From contig CM075852.1 of the NCBI GenBank assembly GCA_037975125.1, positions 2,401,087-2,465,086 on the forward strand: 64,000 nucleotides of DNA, read 5' to 3'. Position numbers and translations under genes: made by a program. This stretch comes from Latrodectus hesperus (Eukaryota > Arthropoda > Arachnida > Araneae > Theridiidae). The notes below the pieces were generated by a model. The model made no database searches and was not told the DNA's origin. It saw only the letters and a list, made by a program, of their open reading frames with translations. This document shows, piece by piece, positions 35,720 through 48,444 of the stretch. Within the stretch, counting starts at the first letter, position 1, and every line of letters begins with the position of its first letter.

Positions 35720-36010
35720 AAATCTGGAAACAAAAATCTCTCAGAGATTCCATCATTCTACGTGATATTCCAGATGGAATGAATCTTATTCTTCTTGAAT
35801 TTGTTCTAGCAATCCATTTGCGTGACTCCAGCCTGAACTTTGTCCACTGACCTTCTCTTATCTTTCACAGGGGTTTTGTATGTGTGTACAAGTCTCGGTT
35901 GGCTGGTTGAACAAGCATTCCGTGTGTTGGGATACAAGACATGCGAAGATTCTTTCGCCTCTACATAAAGGAACAACCATTTTGTTAGACTTTTAGAGAC
36001 GGTGTGAAAT
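35720..36010. other. GC-rich patch 12 with splice-acceptor-like site
   Basis: A block less AT-rich than its flanks. CTTCTCTTATCTTTCACAG at 35852-35870 is a good acceptor (pyrimidine tract plus CAG), and the sequence after it is open for 42 codons. Confidence 0.25.
35880..35996 (+). CDS. Candidate small ORF or terminal exon, 38 codons
   Basis: After the acceptor-like site ending at 35870 the frame GFC-MCVQVSVGWLNKH... stays open to a TAG at 35994. Codon composition is less AT-driven than in chance frames nearby. I do not recognise the peptide and no polyadenylation signal follows closely. It may be a terminal coding exon of a gene further left, or chance. Confidence 0.12.
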   Translation: MCVQVSVGWLNKHSVCWDTRHAKILSPLHKGTTILLDF

Positions 36011-36054
36011 TTTACACTTGAACTTCTACGATTCTCAGTTTAATTTATATCTCA

Positions 36055-36084
36055 TTTTTTTTTTTTTTTTTTTTTAAAAAAAAA
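36055..36084. repeat. T21-A9 homopolymer pair
   Basis: About 21 T followed directly by nine A. It may be two opposed retroelement tails or simple slippage. It can fold back on itself. Confidence 0.9.
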
Positions 36085-37842
36085 GAAATTTTTAAATACG
36101 AGTAAAATTATCCCAATGAAAGTAACACAAATGACAAAAATCTATTTGAATGCAATAAAAGTTTTTCAAAGGAATTTTTAAATGAAACTAGTCTAGTGGA
36201 AAGCACAAAAAAATCAACTTACAAAAGGTAACAAATCCTAGAAAAATTAAGAGAATTGGAAGTCGTTATGCATAATATTACACAATGCAATGTTATCTCA
36301 ATTTTTTTCATTTTCATGGTTTATTTCATTAGCCTTGCATATATTCCATTTCAAAAGAATGGAACTTCTAATAAGAAAAGTTTTTATTCAAACTGAAACT
36401 TCTTGAAATACAATTTATAAACATCAGATTTGGCTCAAATACATATTTATAAAAACTTTCATTTAAATTCGTTAAAGTCACAAAACAGATCATACTGAAC
36501 TTCTTTTCTTGTCAAAATACATAATCATTTATCAACAAATCTGAGAAAAAACGAGACACATTTAAAATTTCTAGAATTTTATTAGTAACAGTTGAGTAAT
36601 AGTTAAAACACTTATGAAACTATATTGAAAATTATTAAAGTATTCTCGAAAAAAGTTCCCATCTTAGTTTCTTGAAAATTGAATTCTGAAAAAATGCAAT
36701 ACAATAAAAGCATTTTTATTTTGATTCATGTGAAATTTTTAAAAAAAAGTTATAATTCTAAAAAATACTTTCCCGTTTCCAGTACAAGTTTTTTATATAT
36801 TTCAATATCACTTTATTTTAATTAAGTTCATTATTATAGCAGATATTTCTGTAATTTAAGAATTAATATTTTTAAATATCAAAATGCAGTTAAACATACC
36901 ATATTTTGAAATTAAATTCACGTGGCAAATTATTTCAATAAAACTCACCGGATTTTAAATTTCATTTTTAGAAGAACTTCAAATAATATTGAATTAAACA
37001 ATCCTCGAACATTAGCAATAAACGGTGAATATTGATAAATAACATTTTACAATGTCTGAACAAATTTAAAAGCATTTGAGTTGTTTAAATTTAAAATTTA
37101 GCATTTAAATACCAACTCTAAAAATTGCTACATTTTTGCACAAAATTTTAGCGAGCAGTTTAAAACGCATTACGTTTGTAGTTAAAATGTAACAAAAAGC
37201 ACATTCGCGAAAAAACTAAAATTACTTTAATACAATTCTAAAATAACATTAGAAAATATTTAACCTATACAGTGGGTTTACGTTGAAAAAAATCTTTGCA
37301 ATTTTATGTATAACCATTAATATTTTACTTATTTACTCTCTCTTATCAGATTTGAAAATGCAGAATTTCGGCCAACTTGAATCAACCGAAATAAAATTCA
37401 TATCGCCATTCAACGCTCAACTGGTTGACTTTGAGTTGATTAAAATAAATGTTAATTTGGATCTTCACGTGAGTCACGAGCATAAATCACTCGCATCACA
37501 GGATCTGCACTAGACCAAACACCATAAGGCAGTAATATATATTCATAAAATGATCAACGCATATTAAGTACGATTTTTATTCAACTCGTGGGAATTTAGA
37601 GATTCTAAATTTAAATTCATCGCCACATTTTACCCATTTCTTGAAAAATATAAGCATGCAAGAGAAATAAAATACCATTTTACTATCTCTCCCGCCCTAC
37701 TTTCAATGGAAAGTACACTGACATGATTTTGGAATCGAATGAATGGTCATTTAAGAACTTATCTTGTGTGAAAAATGGGTTAATTGAATATAAGCATATG
37801 TAAAGGCATTCAATATTTCGCACCATTTATACACTTTTTAAT
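36085..37842. other. AT-rich desert
   Basis: No gene supported. The frame at 37283-37513 looks like it has a signal peptide (KKIFAILCITINILLIYSLL), but it starts at TTG and AT-rich codons produce such hydrophobic runs by chance. Confidence 0.5.
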
Positions 37843-38161
37843 TATCCTTTTATGCCGACCGATGGCTCAGTGGTTAGCATTCCCGACTCTTGAACTGTTG
37901 GTCCCGGGTTCGAATCCCGGTTCGGGTATGGATGTTTCTTCCTTCTGTTTCTGTCCTTTCTTCTGTGATGTTATGAATGTGGCCCGCCCTATAAACGGGT
38001 TTGTGGTGGTATGACGCGGGTACCACCATACGCTACTCGCCTCCGTAACTTGGTGCACAGGTGCCCGCTGGGTAACGATAAATGAGTAGCAGTTTCTGGC
38101 CTTGTTGTGGCATAGGGTTCGTCACCCAAGTGTGCCCGCCGTTGGAAAAAATATCTTTTTA
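37843..38161 (+). mobile_element. tRNA-derived SINE, family A, best copy
   Basis: The body is 37854-38151. The tRNA-like head has box A TGGCTCAGTGG (37863-37873) and box B GGTTCGAATCC (37907-37917), followed by the junction CGGGTATGGATGT, the central block CCCTATAAACGGGT (37987-38000) and a tail ending GCCCGCCGTTGG with a short A run. TATCCTTTTA (37843-37852) and TATCTTTTTA (38152-38161) may be a diverged target-site duplication. Frames across it on both strands are by-products. Confidence 0.92.
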
Positions 38162-39769
38162 GATAATATTGCTTAAATATTGGCAATAACAAATTTTGAT
38201 GCTATATAATTATGTTACCTTTGTTATTTTTAATAAATCCCAAATTCTGATAAGTTGAATGTAAATCCCCAATTTTTGTGCTTGAAAAATAACAATGGTA
38301 AATTTTTAATGTGGAATTTTAAAGTTACAGCGTTTATAAATATAATTATATCTTCCATTCTTTGATTATATTGATCCAGAATTTGAGACTCAATAAAATG
38401 ATCTCACACTTCATGTGGAAGGATAAGAAAATTGAAAAATATCAAATATAATTTGATTCTCAATATAATTTGATAAACGATATAAAACAAATTATATTTA
38501 TTGTTTGATGGCAGCATGATATCAAAAAATTATAACACTAAGGAGTTTATTAAATATCTCTTTAAAGTTTAGCGTATAATTTTTAAAAAATGTTGACGAA
38601 TTAAGATTTTTTGCATCATTTCGTATATCAAAGTAATTGTAGGTTAGAAAAAGTCTCATATGAAACATTTCACTGTTATTAATTATCCAAAATGTAATTG
38701 TAATTTAATATGTGCGCCCATAAGTTCATTTACATAAAAAGTAAAAAATACTTGTAAGCCTTAATTACATAATTTAAAAAAAGATTAAAATATAATTACA
38801 AAGTATGAAAATATGCAGGTGCATAATTCATTTAGAAAAACAAAGAACACAAAAAGTACTAAAATATTTATAAATCGCAAATATAGTTTAAAAAGACTGA
38901 AAATAATCACAAAAGTTACTTAAAATAATCAGGATTCAATATTTTAAACTTTAATGTGATTAAATGCATAAATTGTTATCTTAGAGTCTGCACAGAGTTA
39001 AACTGTAAGTAGTTGCAACTCAAATGCAGCCTCCTTTATTGATTTTTATTATAATTTTAGATATTAAAACTTTTACTGAAAATATTAACATATATTAAAA
39101 GTATTAAAACTGAAAATATTAACAGTTCCAAACATTAACAGTATACAGTCTTTTAGGATTAGATTTTACAAATTAAGTAAAAAAAAAAAACTTAAGGAAT
39201 TACCAACTTTTCAAAAATAAATGTATCACTCCTGACAATTTTTACATATTTAACATTTTTATTCTGTTTTCATATTTTAGTTTTAAATATAATTTGAATA
39301 CTTATTTTTCAAATTTAAAAATTGCTATTAGATTTTGTTTTTATGTTATTTTTCCTATTTATTCAAAGATAAAATTATCTCTCGTCTGGACATTTAATCC
39401 CTTCTCTATTCACGTATATTTGCGTGTAAGTATGAACAAATGTAGTTTTTATCGAGAATTCTGGGAAAATCCCAAACAGAACAAATATTCTTCAAAAGAA
39501 AGAATTCACAATTAAAGTCTATGAAATCTCATTAAAAAGAATAAAATCTCCGAGGAATTGGAACAATAGCAAATTAAAAATTTGACAACACATCCGCTTT
39601 CTAAATTTTTTCTTAAGTTTTTTTTTTTTTATGAAAGAGGAATGAACTTCTTGAGGAAAAAACTAATAAACAAGAAGCCATTCTTTGTAGTTTTATATAT
39701 AAATCCACCCCCTAAAACTCATTCACGCCAGCCTATTCTTTGTATTTGCTTATTTATAGTTAACTGCAA
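38162..39769. other. AT-rich desert
   Basis: No gene. A repeated ACTGAAAATATTAACA lies near 39076 and 39109. The ORF at 39294-39515 starts at TTG. Confidence 0.5.
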
Positions 39770-40030
39770 ACCGTAATGAATACCTTCTCAGGCATCCATT
39801 GCCGGCGGAAAGAAAGCATAATAACAGTCCCCCGTCAGCAGCAGACGAGTATAATGCTCTGGAATAGAGATAAAAATGGCCGACCTTCTGGAGATTAACC
39901 ATCCACACCTGAATTTGCAGGTCAATTCTCACGTCTTACGTAGACGTGGGATTTATGTAAGACGATATCGAACAAATCCTACAGGAACAGGAAGATGAGC
40001 GGAACTAGCCAGGAACGCTGGGAATATGAA
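39770..40030. promoter_or_regulatory. GC-rich patch 13
   Basis: It contains GCCGGCGG, the complement of TCGTCTGC (39841-39848), AAAATGGCCGAC near 39875 (YY1-like core) and a small hairpin CACGTCT-TACGT-AGACGTG (39930-39948). No coding frame is credible. Candidate regulatory DNA. Confidence 0.3.
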
Positions 40031-41519
40031 GATATTTCTTGCATAAACATTCACGATTTGTAACTAGTTTGAGGATTAAATTACTTCCTGAAAAGTAAAT
40101 TTTGTACGTTATGTTCTTTTTGTAATCATTAAATAGATAGCATCCGTTACAGTTTACGTATACTACTGTCTCAAATTTTGTCTTATTAAAAAAAGAAAGG
40201 TAATCTAGATTTCATACTCATTTCAAGTTTAGAAAATTTTCAAAATTTGAAAATGGGAACTTAAAATTTTACTAAGTTCAAATGATTTCTAAAATAATTT
40301 TAACTCTAAAAGCTACTATCCCAGAATATTATGAAAATCAGAATTTGATAATTAAACAAAATAAAAATTCAAATTGTAAAGTTAGTTTATCTATAAAACA
40401 AGATAATCATTTACTAAATAAATTATATTACGCACTAACAGAAATAGGTAAGTTCTATATTAACAATTTTTACATCGTAACTTCAATAAATAATAAATTA
40501 GAATTCTGCAGCACAGAAACCGAATATAATATACTATAACAATAGAATTTGATTTAAATGAAAAATCTCAACAAAAATATTCAGAATTGGATTTTAATTT
40601 TTCACTAATGTTTACGCATGTTTTATAGAAGTCCCTAAGAAAACCTTTTTAACTAACCTGTAGCAAATGATACATGATTACTTCTACGAATATTTACATA
40701 TATTACAAATTATAAAAATAGATTAATTTATTAATATATTTTTATTAATTACTTTTATTAATTAAAAAAGAATTAAAATAAACAAGCGATTCTTGAGGTC
40801 GAAATGTTAAATGACAATTTTGGTGAAACTTTAAACATATTTTGAAATTTACTACCTAGAAAGTGTAGGTAGTTATTCGGTACTAATCCCATATATTAAT
40901 CTGCGTTGTTTACATTAAATTTTTTTATTTAATATTAAATATTTTCTTGGCACTACCATTTTCATTTCTAAATTCAACTATTTTCTTTAAAAAATGATAC
41001 TAATATTTGTCGCTCTTTGGTATTTTCGTAACTCTTCTTGAAAATTCATAAGTCTCAAAGTTGAATTATCTCCACTTTTCGTTTTGTAAAGAAAACCTAC
41101 AGTATTTAGTCTCAAAACTACTAACAAAATTAAACTATGCAAAAATCTATCATTAAAAGGGAAATATCTTTTAAGGGAAAAAGTTTTTCTAAACAAAATC
41201 CTCAACCTTGGCATAAATATTCTTTCGTTAATTTGATCATATTCTTTATGCAAAAGAATTATTTAGAGTAGTTTAGTTCAGTACTAAAACTATTCCTGAA
41301 GTAGTTGGCTCTTTTCCAATTTTCGCTTAGAACACAATTTTACTATCATTCGCTGCGTTCTTATTTATGACCATTATAAAAACAAATCCCAATAAAGATA
41401 ACTAAAACACTTGAAAAGTATCTAGTTTAAACCAAATAAATTCCAAACAAAGATGTTACATTTAAAAAAGCAATAAATGGCCAACTAAAACATTTACAAG
41501 TTTTGCAACAAAATTTTTG
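40031..41519. other. AT-rich desert
   Basis: An ATG frame of 85 codons (40282-40539) is rich in Asn, Lys and Ile. It matches no family I know and fits chance in AT-rich DNA. Nothing else seen. Confidence 0.45.
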
Positions 41520-41790
41520 ACAACGCCATTTCGCTGCCCGAGGAGTCAAGGGCAAAAGCTCTTATCGACAAAACTTGCCCACAAATTTTGCCTTTTGTGT
41601 GACAACTTTTCAGCACTCTGACTCAATTAAAAGTTCCGAAACTTCAGCTGTTCTAAACAAAAACGCGATAATGAAGTGGTTACCGAACAAAAGGGAACTT
41701 AACTTGCCTGAAGACATGGCGCCGATTTTGCATTATTGTTCAGTCGAGTGTGGAAAAATATTCCCTCTTTTTGCTTCTTCTCTTGGATTT
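41520..41790. promoter_or_regulatory. GC-rich patch 14
   Basis: A moderately GC-rich block with an AP-1-type TGACTCA near 41621 and GGCGCCG near 41730. The 73-codon frame at 41575 starts without ATG. Regulatory role possible. Confidence 0.2.
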
Positions 41791-42529
41791 TCGTAATTAT
41801 TCAGAGATGAAGCTTTATTAATAGAGCACTGAATGGGTAGTTTTAATTTATTCGTTAAAAGATGAACATCAAAATCTTTTGTTCTAAATTTTCTTTTAGA
41901 ATTTACCCAAATTCTTCGTAAAACGAAAAATATGAATTTCAGAAGTTTAGGAAATTAAGATTCAAGATTTAAGAAAAACTTAATGCATTTAAAAATTCGT
42001 AAAATATTAAAACAAGAATTTAACTATTGCATGTACTATATGCTAAATTGTACATTTACCTATAATTTTCTGTTGCCAATGAAGTAAATAAAAGTTGCAA
42101 TGAACGTACGCGAAAAATGGAACCTTTTAAATTTTCAAAAAGAATATTCATATTCTCGCTTAGAATTTACAGCATAAAACAAGTTATTATCTACAACTTT
42201 AAAATCTACAAGTACCCAAAAGTAAATACGAAATGAACACTTTTGTGATGGCATGAAAAATTGATATAACAGTATAAAAAATATACCTGCAACAAAAAAC
42301 ACATCTGATTCTGCAATAAAATTTGTTTAATAATTAGCTTCCACTTTATTAATTCTGTTTTCAAAGGATTATTCTAAACTGAACTATTTTCAGAAAGAAA
42401 AAAATTTAATGGAAGTCTTAGTAATTTTCATTTTTCTGTATTTTTATGGATGAATATTTATTATAAAGAATACTGGATAGGTAATTTATAAAGCACCATA
42501 TTCCGATAAAATTCTTAAGACAGCACTAA
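41791..42529. other. AT-rich stretch
   Basis: No gene or repeat recognised. Confidence 0.5.
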
Positions 42530-42970
42530 TAGCTCCTACCGATTCCATCGCAAGTAGAAATATTTAGGAAGATACGCATCTAGGCAGGAAAAACAGAATT
42601 CAACGCTTCAAAAACATCCAATTTCTTCCACCTTCACGATATTTTTACCCAGATTAGAAGTTTAACGACATTCAAACTTGTTATCAGTTTCTTCTATCGA
42701 CCATGTGCGAATCGGCAAATGATTTACTGAGCTAAGAAAAAAGAAAATGGCTACTTCATGTCATCGCCAAGTACGCCAAGATAGCGATCCAGGAAGTGAA
42801 CTGCTACTATTTTGCAAATTTCAAATAGAGATTATAAAAGATTGAACAACTGTACAAATACCTACTTAAGGGATTTTCTATTATTCTCAGTGGCCTCTGA
42901 AGATTTTTCCAATGCCAGCTGACACATCGCGTGCGAAATTGAAGCTTGAAGATTAATAAACTAATATATT
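42530..42970. promoter_or_regulatory. GC-rich patch 15
   Basis: It holds CATCGCCAAGTACGCCAAG (42762-42780), a doubled form of the TCGCCAAG word shared with patches 5 and 9, followed by ATAGCGATCC. Candidate regulatory DNA by composition and shared words. Confidence 0.25.
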
Positions 42971-43545
42971 TTTAGACTTTCTAAAAATAACATGTAATGG
43001 AGTTGGACAAAATGACAACAATTTTGGTAGCTTTTGTTCATGTAACAACCAATATTATTTTGAATTTATCTAAGCAAAACTATTTAGTATTTTTTATTCT
43101 ATAGAGAATAAATTCAAGATCTTAGAATCGTTAACTTAAATGGTTGAAAGATTTATATCTTATTCGATATCAATCTTTTGTTCCAGAATTTTAAGTGAGA
43201 TGAATTATGATATTTTTCTTCAAATTTGGTTTGATTACATATTTCTATTATTCGATCATTATTTGTGTTACTACATATTTATATGGACATTACTGTACCT
43301 TGAATGCTTATTAAAGACTCTTTTTACCATATTAAAGAAGATACTAATTTACATAAAACTAGTAACGTTTTATTAAAAAACTTAATGCCATAAAATTCAG
43401 TTTCATATTTAACTGTTCATTGCATGAACTGATTTCAAGAGCTAAGAATAAAAAGCCTCCAATAAGGATTTACACTTACATTGCAGTCATACGCTTTTTT
43501 AAACTGCAACAGTGATTTATAATTGCAAAAATAGAGTCTAATTTT
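42971..43545. other. AT-rich stretch
   Basis: The 78-codon ATG frame at 43140-43376 is a run of Ile, Phe, Leu and Tyr typical of chance frames in AT-rich DNA. No gene supported. Confidence 0.45.
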
Positions 43546-43606
43546 TGGTTGGTTGATTTTAATGGTGCAAGGTCCAAATAAGGACAAGTTGCGCCAAATA
43601 CAAAGT
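43546..43606 (+). repeat. Dispersed repeat D, copy 3 (clearest)
   Basis: TTGGTTGGTTGATTTTAATGG, then TGCAAGGTCC, AAGGACAAGTTGCGCCAAAT. This is the least decayed copy and the best guide to the family. Confidence 0.65.
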
Positions 43607-43849
43607 CATCTTTATCCGCTTCCTGTGTTCAAACCATTAAAAAGATAAATTATCAAAATAAAATAAGTAATTTTTGATGTTCTTTGAGATTTGAATCCAA
43701 TTTTGCCAAAGCATTTAACCGATTGCCTCGACATATCAAAAAGAAAATTTTTAAATTTGCCAGAAGTTTAATAAAGTTTTCAAGCTGAATTTTTTTGCTT
43801 AAGAATGAAGACAAGCATTTTTAATTAAGTCAAGATTTTATTTGAAAAA

Positions 43850-44260
43850 TATATTGGAGGCTTTTCTTACTCTCGGTGAAAGAAACTCTCGGCGACATTT
43901 CTTTCAAGGAAATGTACTTAGTTTTCTAAAAACATAAGAAACAATCTATTCCTTTTTTCTTCCGGACTAATTTCTTCCATGACAGATGCTTCTCTGGAAG
44001 AACGTTGGCTCCCAACAGCGTGATTCACACATCACAACCTTGAACTCTTCTTCACATTTTTCTCAGAAGAAAAAGCAAGACCAAGCTGACGAGTCGCTGT
44101 CATTAATGTTGTTCTATTTAACAGAACTTGAAGGTTGAAGTTCGGATGATTATGCCAAGCCGTGAAGATTATATTAAGTTGGAAATTGGAGTGGAACTGC
44201 ATAATCTGAAAGCCAAACCAAGACAGAACAGCGAACCCATTTTCCTTTAGATTACACAGT
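43850..44260. promoter_or_regulatory. GC-rich patch 16
   Basis: A modestly GC-rich block (CTCTCGGTGAAAG repeated loosely as CTCTCGGCGAC; GCTGACGAGTCGCTG). No coding frame. Regulatory role uncertain. Confidence 0.18.
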
Positions 44261-44319
44261 AAATCAAATTCTTAAATTCTACCAAATCTGATTTTAAGAT
44301 AAAGTTTCATAACATTTGC

Positions 44320-44460
44320 TTTGTCCTAACTATTATTTTGTACACAAGGACTAATTGGAAAAAGCTTGGTTTAAGAAGCATTCAAAGCATCTAAAAACTA
44401 GAAGAGTTTGTACAAACTTGAACAGCAAGAAATAAAAATCGAACCTATATACTGATTAAT
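44320..44460 (-). mobile_element. Possible very old family B SINE
   Basis: TTTGTCCTAACTATTATTTTG, ACACAAGGACTAATTGG and AAAAATCGAACC follow the order expected of family B, but identity is low and the head end is not recognisable. Confidence 0.3.
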
Positions 44461-46909
44461 CCAGGGTGTACCAGTATTGTAAGACTTACCAACAAGTGCT
44501 GTAACGGACTTCAAAAACTTCCATAACAATAAGGTCAACATTTTCGATTATTATTCAATACATTAGTATTTTCAATTATACTAACACATTTTGGAGCAGT
44601 AACGAATGTAAATTTTCATAACATAATGCATTTTCAACTAAAAACAAATTTGATATAATGTAACACCAGTAATAGAAATTGTATTATCAGATATAAAACA
44701 AATTTAAAGCTAGTTTTGATTATGTCAAAAATAGATGCATAAGCAAAATTTCATAACATTGCTTACATAAAAATTTCACGCTTTTTCGTTAACTGATCTA
44801 AAGAAAGTCAAATCTTGATAATTTGGCCAAAATAGTAACCTTCACGGACATTTTTTGGGACTTTAAGGCATTAGTTTTAATTTGATTTCAGCATTTATAA
44901 AGTATTATCTTTTATTACTTAGTATAGATTTTGATTTAAATACAGATTAAATATTTTTCGAAGTGCTTTTTCAATGTTTTTTTACGATTTCAGTCATCAC
45001 AAATTATGTCGCCAATATATAATCTTTGCATTCAAATACTCACAATTTTAGTTTGAGTATTTTAATTTGATTTTGTATTGAGAAAATTGCGATATTTTAC
45101 TTACTCATCCATTTTAACCCAATAATTTACAGCAAAATTTCTTATTTGATGCTGTGAAATATTACAATACGAAAAACACTTTAATTATGCAAGAGAAAGA
45201 AATTACTATACATTTAAAAACTGTTGAATGTTGATCTAAAGTTGTTTCCTTAATTTGGATTCCTAATTTAACACAATGTGTAAACATTGTGTTGTATGCT
45301 CTGTAAGAAAGTCAGGAAATATATTGTATGTGCAGTACTATATTCTTAGACTAATATCATTTCTTACGCAATGAATTGAACTATGTAAAATCAAAATTAC
45401 TAACAATTTTTTTATTTCCTAATACCAAAACGCTGAAGAACTAATATTTAACCGAAAATAAATTATGTTTAATGCCTGAAATAAATTAAAGTAAATAATC
45501 TATAATATTTTATCTTTTCAAGTTACCCGAAATTCATTTCACAAAAATAATTTTTCCAGTAACATAATTGAAGTTTAATCAAATTTGATGACAGAACATT
45601 TTACTAATTTATAGGTATTGATATTAGCAAGCCTGTATATCAAACATTAAAAGTAAATCTATCTATGTGAAAACTACCTATTAATATTTTATAAATTTGA
45701 GAAAATGAAAAAAATTTAGGACATCATATTTCAAAATAAGGCAAGCGATTCTGAAAGTTATTAAATGTAATCTGGAAAACGAACTAGTCCAGAATCACTG
45801 CACTGAAAAAGCATTCGAAATATTTAAGAATTAAGACTAATTAAAACATTTTAAACTAATTTGCATGCCCTAATTGCTTTAATCCAATATAACGGTTTGT
45901 TAACGCTTAAAAGCATAATTCGAAAATAATTAGTCTTCATGTGATATTACATAATACTGAAGCCAAGAATTTCACATTGCAAAAACTTATTAAAAATTAA
46001 TTATCAGAGCATTACGTTCCAAACATCCTCTTATGCGGACGCTTTAAAAAATAAAAGAATCAAAATTATATCCTAAATATTACTTCACGAAATCAGCTTT
46101 GTAGATGTAAAAAAGTTTTTGCATACTTTTTTGCATTTTTTTGCATACTTTTATATTAGTTTTAGTAAATATAAAAGAATTTCAACTTGATTTTATGGTC
46201 AATCCAAATAGAACTCTAGTTATGAAGTTATTATAATAAAATTAGTATGCAATTTATTCAATTGATTACTGGCATAATAACACACACAAAGAACATAATT
46301 TTATCATATAAAATTACCAGAATTTAAGCTAGCAATAAACCTAGATAAATTTCTGATTTCTGTCTTAAGGATTTTTAAAATGTTTACCAAATTAGTCAAA
46401 TTTTTAATATTAAAATCTATTGCCTAAATTCAATAAAAAGTCTTAAAAATTAAGAATTTCTTTAAATCTCATAAATTTAATGTAAATTTTAATTTTGTTA
46501 TATTACAATAGATGTTTGACAAATTAATTTTATGATTATTCATCACAAATGAGATTGAGGGAGTTTTTCCTAGTTCCAGGGCCTAATTCTAGGAATTATA
46601 ATTACTGAAAATAAGTTCAAATTACAGAAAATAGTTTGAATTAATTTGCATGGTAATTTGTGCACGTATTCTAAAAATGCATTAATTCTGACAATTACTA
46701 ATAATTAGAAATATGCAAGCTGATACTTAAATTTATCACATTTGAGAAATTTTTCTAAAAAACTAAGAAAGATGCAGAGTAGGGAAAAAAATTGCAAGTA
46801 AAATGGAGACTATAAAGCAATACATGATAAAAAGTGAAAATTAGTTTAATAAGGTAAAGCAGTGATTGTAACTTTAATTTTGGAATTCCCGATCTTTCTG
46901 TGAGAACAT
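44461..46909. other. AT-rich desert
   Basis: No gene. A short hairpin with 10-base arms AACACAATGT (45270-45279 and 45284-45293) and a GTAA loop is present. A short tandem TTTTTGCATACTTTT-type duplication lies at about 46113-46150. Confidence 0.5.
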
Positions 46910-47530
46910 TTTCCTATTTTAATGGTGCAAACGATTAGTCAACAACTTGTTAGATTTTTTCCATTAGCGAAGTTTCAAGACCACCGTGCTATGAGAACAC
47001 ATTTCAGACTAGTTGATGAATCTGCCGCTCAACACGTGGCAACAAATTGCTTATCTTATGCCAAGCTTGGCCACCACCCAAGCTCGTTAGCAGACGATTA
47101 TTTCGAATGTTAAGAATCGCCCGACAGAAAAGCAAGCGAAAACCATGCCATGGACACTTTCACTGGAAAAAGGAAACTTCCCAAATGAGTCATGTTCCCG
47201 TCATGCTCCAAAGAGACTTCACCCACCCACCTTCACATACAAACTTTATTATTCGAAATTCGAATGACGTGAAATTGTCTAGGTCACATGAATCAAAGAA
47301 AAAAAAAGCATCTGAACTGAAACGGATCGAGTAAGCAGACTACTCGAGATTTTGTCCTCCAAACGATTTCGTTTTCTTGTGCATTCTCTCCCCTCCCCTC
47401 ATTCCATAGGCAACATCAAAAGATCAAGTCAACCAGTACAAATGATTCATGCCAGGAGCGAAGGGTTTGTTTTTTCTATACAAATGTAACCGCGACTGTA
47501 ACCTATGGCGCGTGCAATGCTGCTTCTTTT
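46910..47530. promoter_or_regulatory. GC-rich patch 17
   Basis: One of the longest GC-rich patches. It contains CACGTGGC near 47034, the complement of TCGTCTGC (47090-47097), TGAGTCA (47186-47192), and the palindrome ATTCGAAATTCGAAT near 47252. Two frames of 63 and 95 codons overlap; the longer starts at TTG and neither has a known family. Candidate regulatory element or old exon. Confidence 0.3.
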
Positions 47531-47973
47531 TCTAGAACTGTTTAGTCTCGAATTCAAAACTAAGATGCAAACCGATAGTAAGACAAAAATTTCCTATTTA
47601 TTGTTTCGTGATTTGTACTGCGGCAAAAACAAATCTAAAGCTGAATTCATTGCACTTAAATACTCACTAAGTAACATTTTTAAATTTAGAAATTTAAGAA
47701 ATGAAAGCTTAGAATTTATTTTAGATTGATATATTTATGAAAATATATAAGTCTGTAAGCAGCAAAATATTCAAAGAAATAGTGAACTAGTCTATTTCCT
47801 ACAAATATCTTAATGGAAGATTCAAAACTAGTTATTTTAGCTACTAGTTATAGTTATTTTAGACAACTGTTGTGGCTCCAGTGGAAAACTTGTGGATAAT
47901 TGATATTTTCTCTATTCATTAATTTTGTTCCATGCGCTATTACGTGCTACGAAATAAATTATCATTGGTAAAT
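47531..47973. other. AT-rich stretch
   Basis: No gene recognised. The frame 47505-47729 has an ATG but no family signature. Confidence 0.45.
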
Positions 47974-48026
47974 TAAGGTCCAATCAATGATATAAAATTG
48001 GAATTTATATTATTGATTAGACCTTA
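47974..48026. repeat. Inverted repeat, 23-base arms
   Basis: Arms 47974-47996 and 48004-48026 pair at 21 of 23 positions around a seven-base loop; both exceptions would be G:U or A:C in RNA. The outer ends are TAAGGTC and GACCTTA. It could be a MITE-like or fold-back element. Confidence 0.85.
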
Positions 48027-48444
48027 GTTCCAACTCAACTAAATAATATTATATATTCTGCGTTCCAATAAATTTCCGATAAGCTGCTGTAAGAAAAACC
48101 GAAAAAATTTCCTACAACGGCCGAAAATACTCTACTATTTCTGTAAAATCATACATCTCAAAGAAAATGACACCTCGGAAGTGTAAGGGTGATACCTACT
48201 TCTAGTTGTCAAACAAAAATGATATTTTATTCTTAATAACTGTCAAGCCTCCATTCTTAAGGCTAGTGGGATTTCGACGTGTATTGCGTCGTAAGTTACT
48301 TCACAGCTAGAATTACGGTTTAAATTAACTGCAATCACAGCAATCAAATTTTAGAAATGAACCATGTAAGAGCTTTTACGTTCTACAAGTTTATTGTATT
48401 CTGTGTAGTTCTTGAATTAACTACGTATGTAAAATCTGGACAAC
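48027..48444. other. Non-coding stretch
   Basis: No gene supported. Nothing else recognised. Confidence 0.45.

Noticed and set aside
36055..36084. Retroelement tail junction
   Set aside because: Neither flank shows a recognisable element, so only the homopolymer itself is reported.
37283..37513. Small secreted protein
   Set aside because: The signal-peptide-like start uses TTG and is the kind of hydrophobic run that AT-rich DNA gives by chance. No promoter or splice context.
37854..37930. A functional tRNA gene
   Set aside because: This is the head of family A, repeated at 3345 and 52148 with the same body.
40282..40539. Mitochondrial insertion or coding exon
   Set aside because: The frame is Asn/Lys/Ile-rich. 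I see no mitochondrial gene or tRNA order around it, so chance is the simpler reading.
43140..43376. Membrane protein ORF
   Set aside because: Ile/Phe/Leu/Tyr-rich translation reflects T-rich codons. No family signature or conserved spacing.
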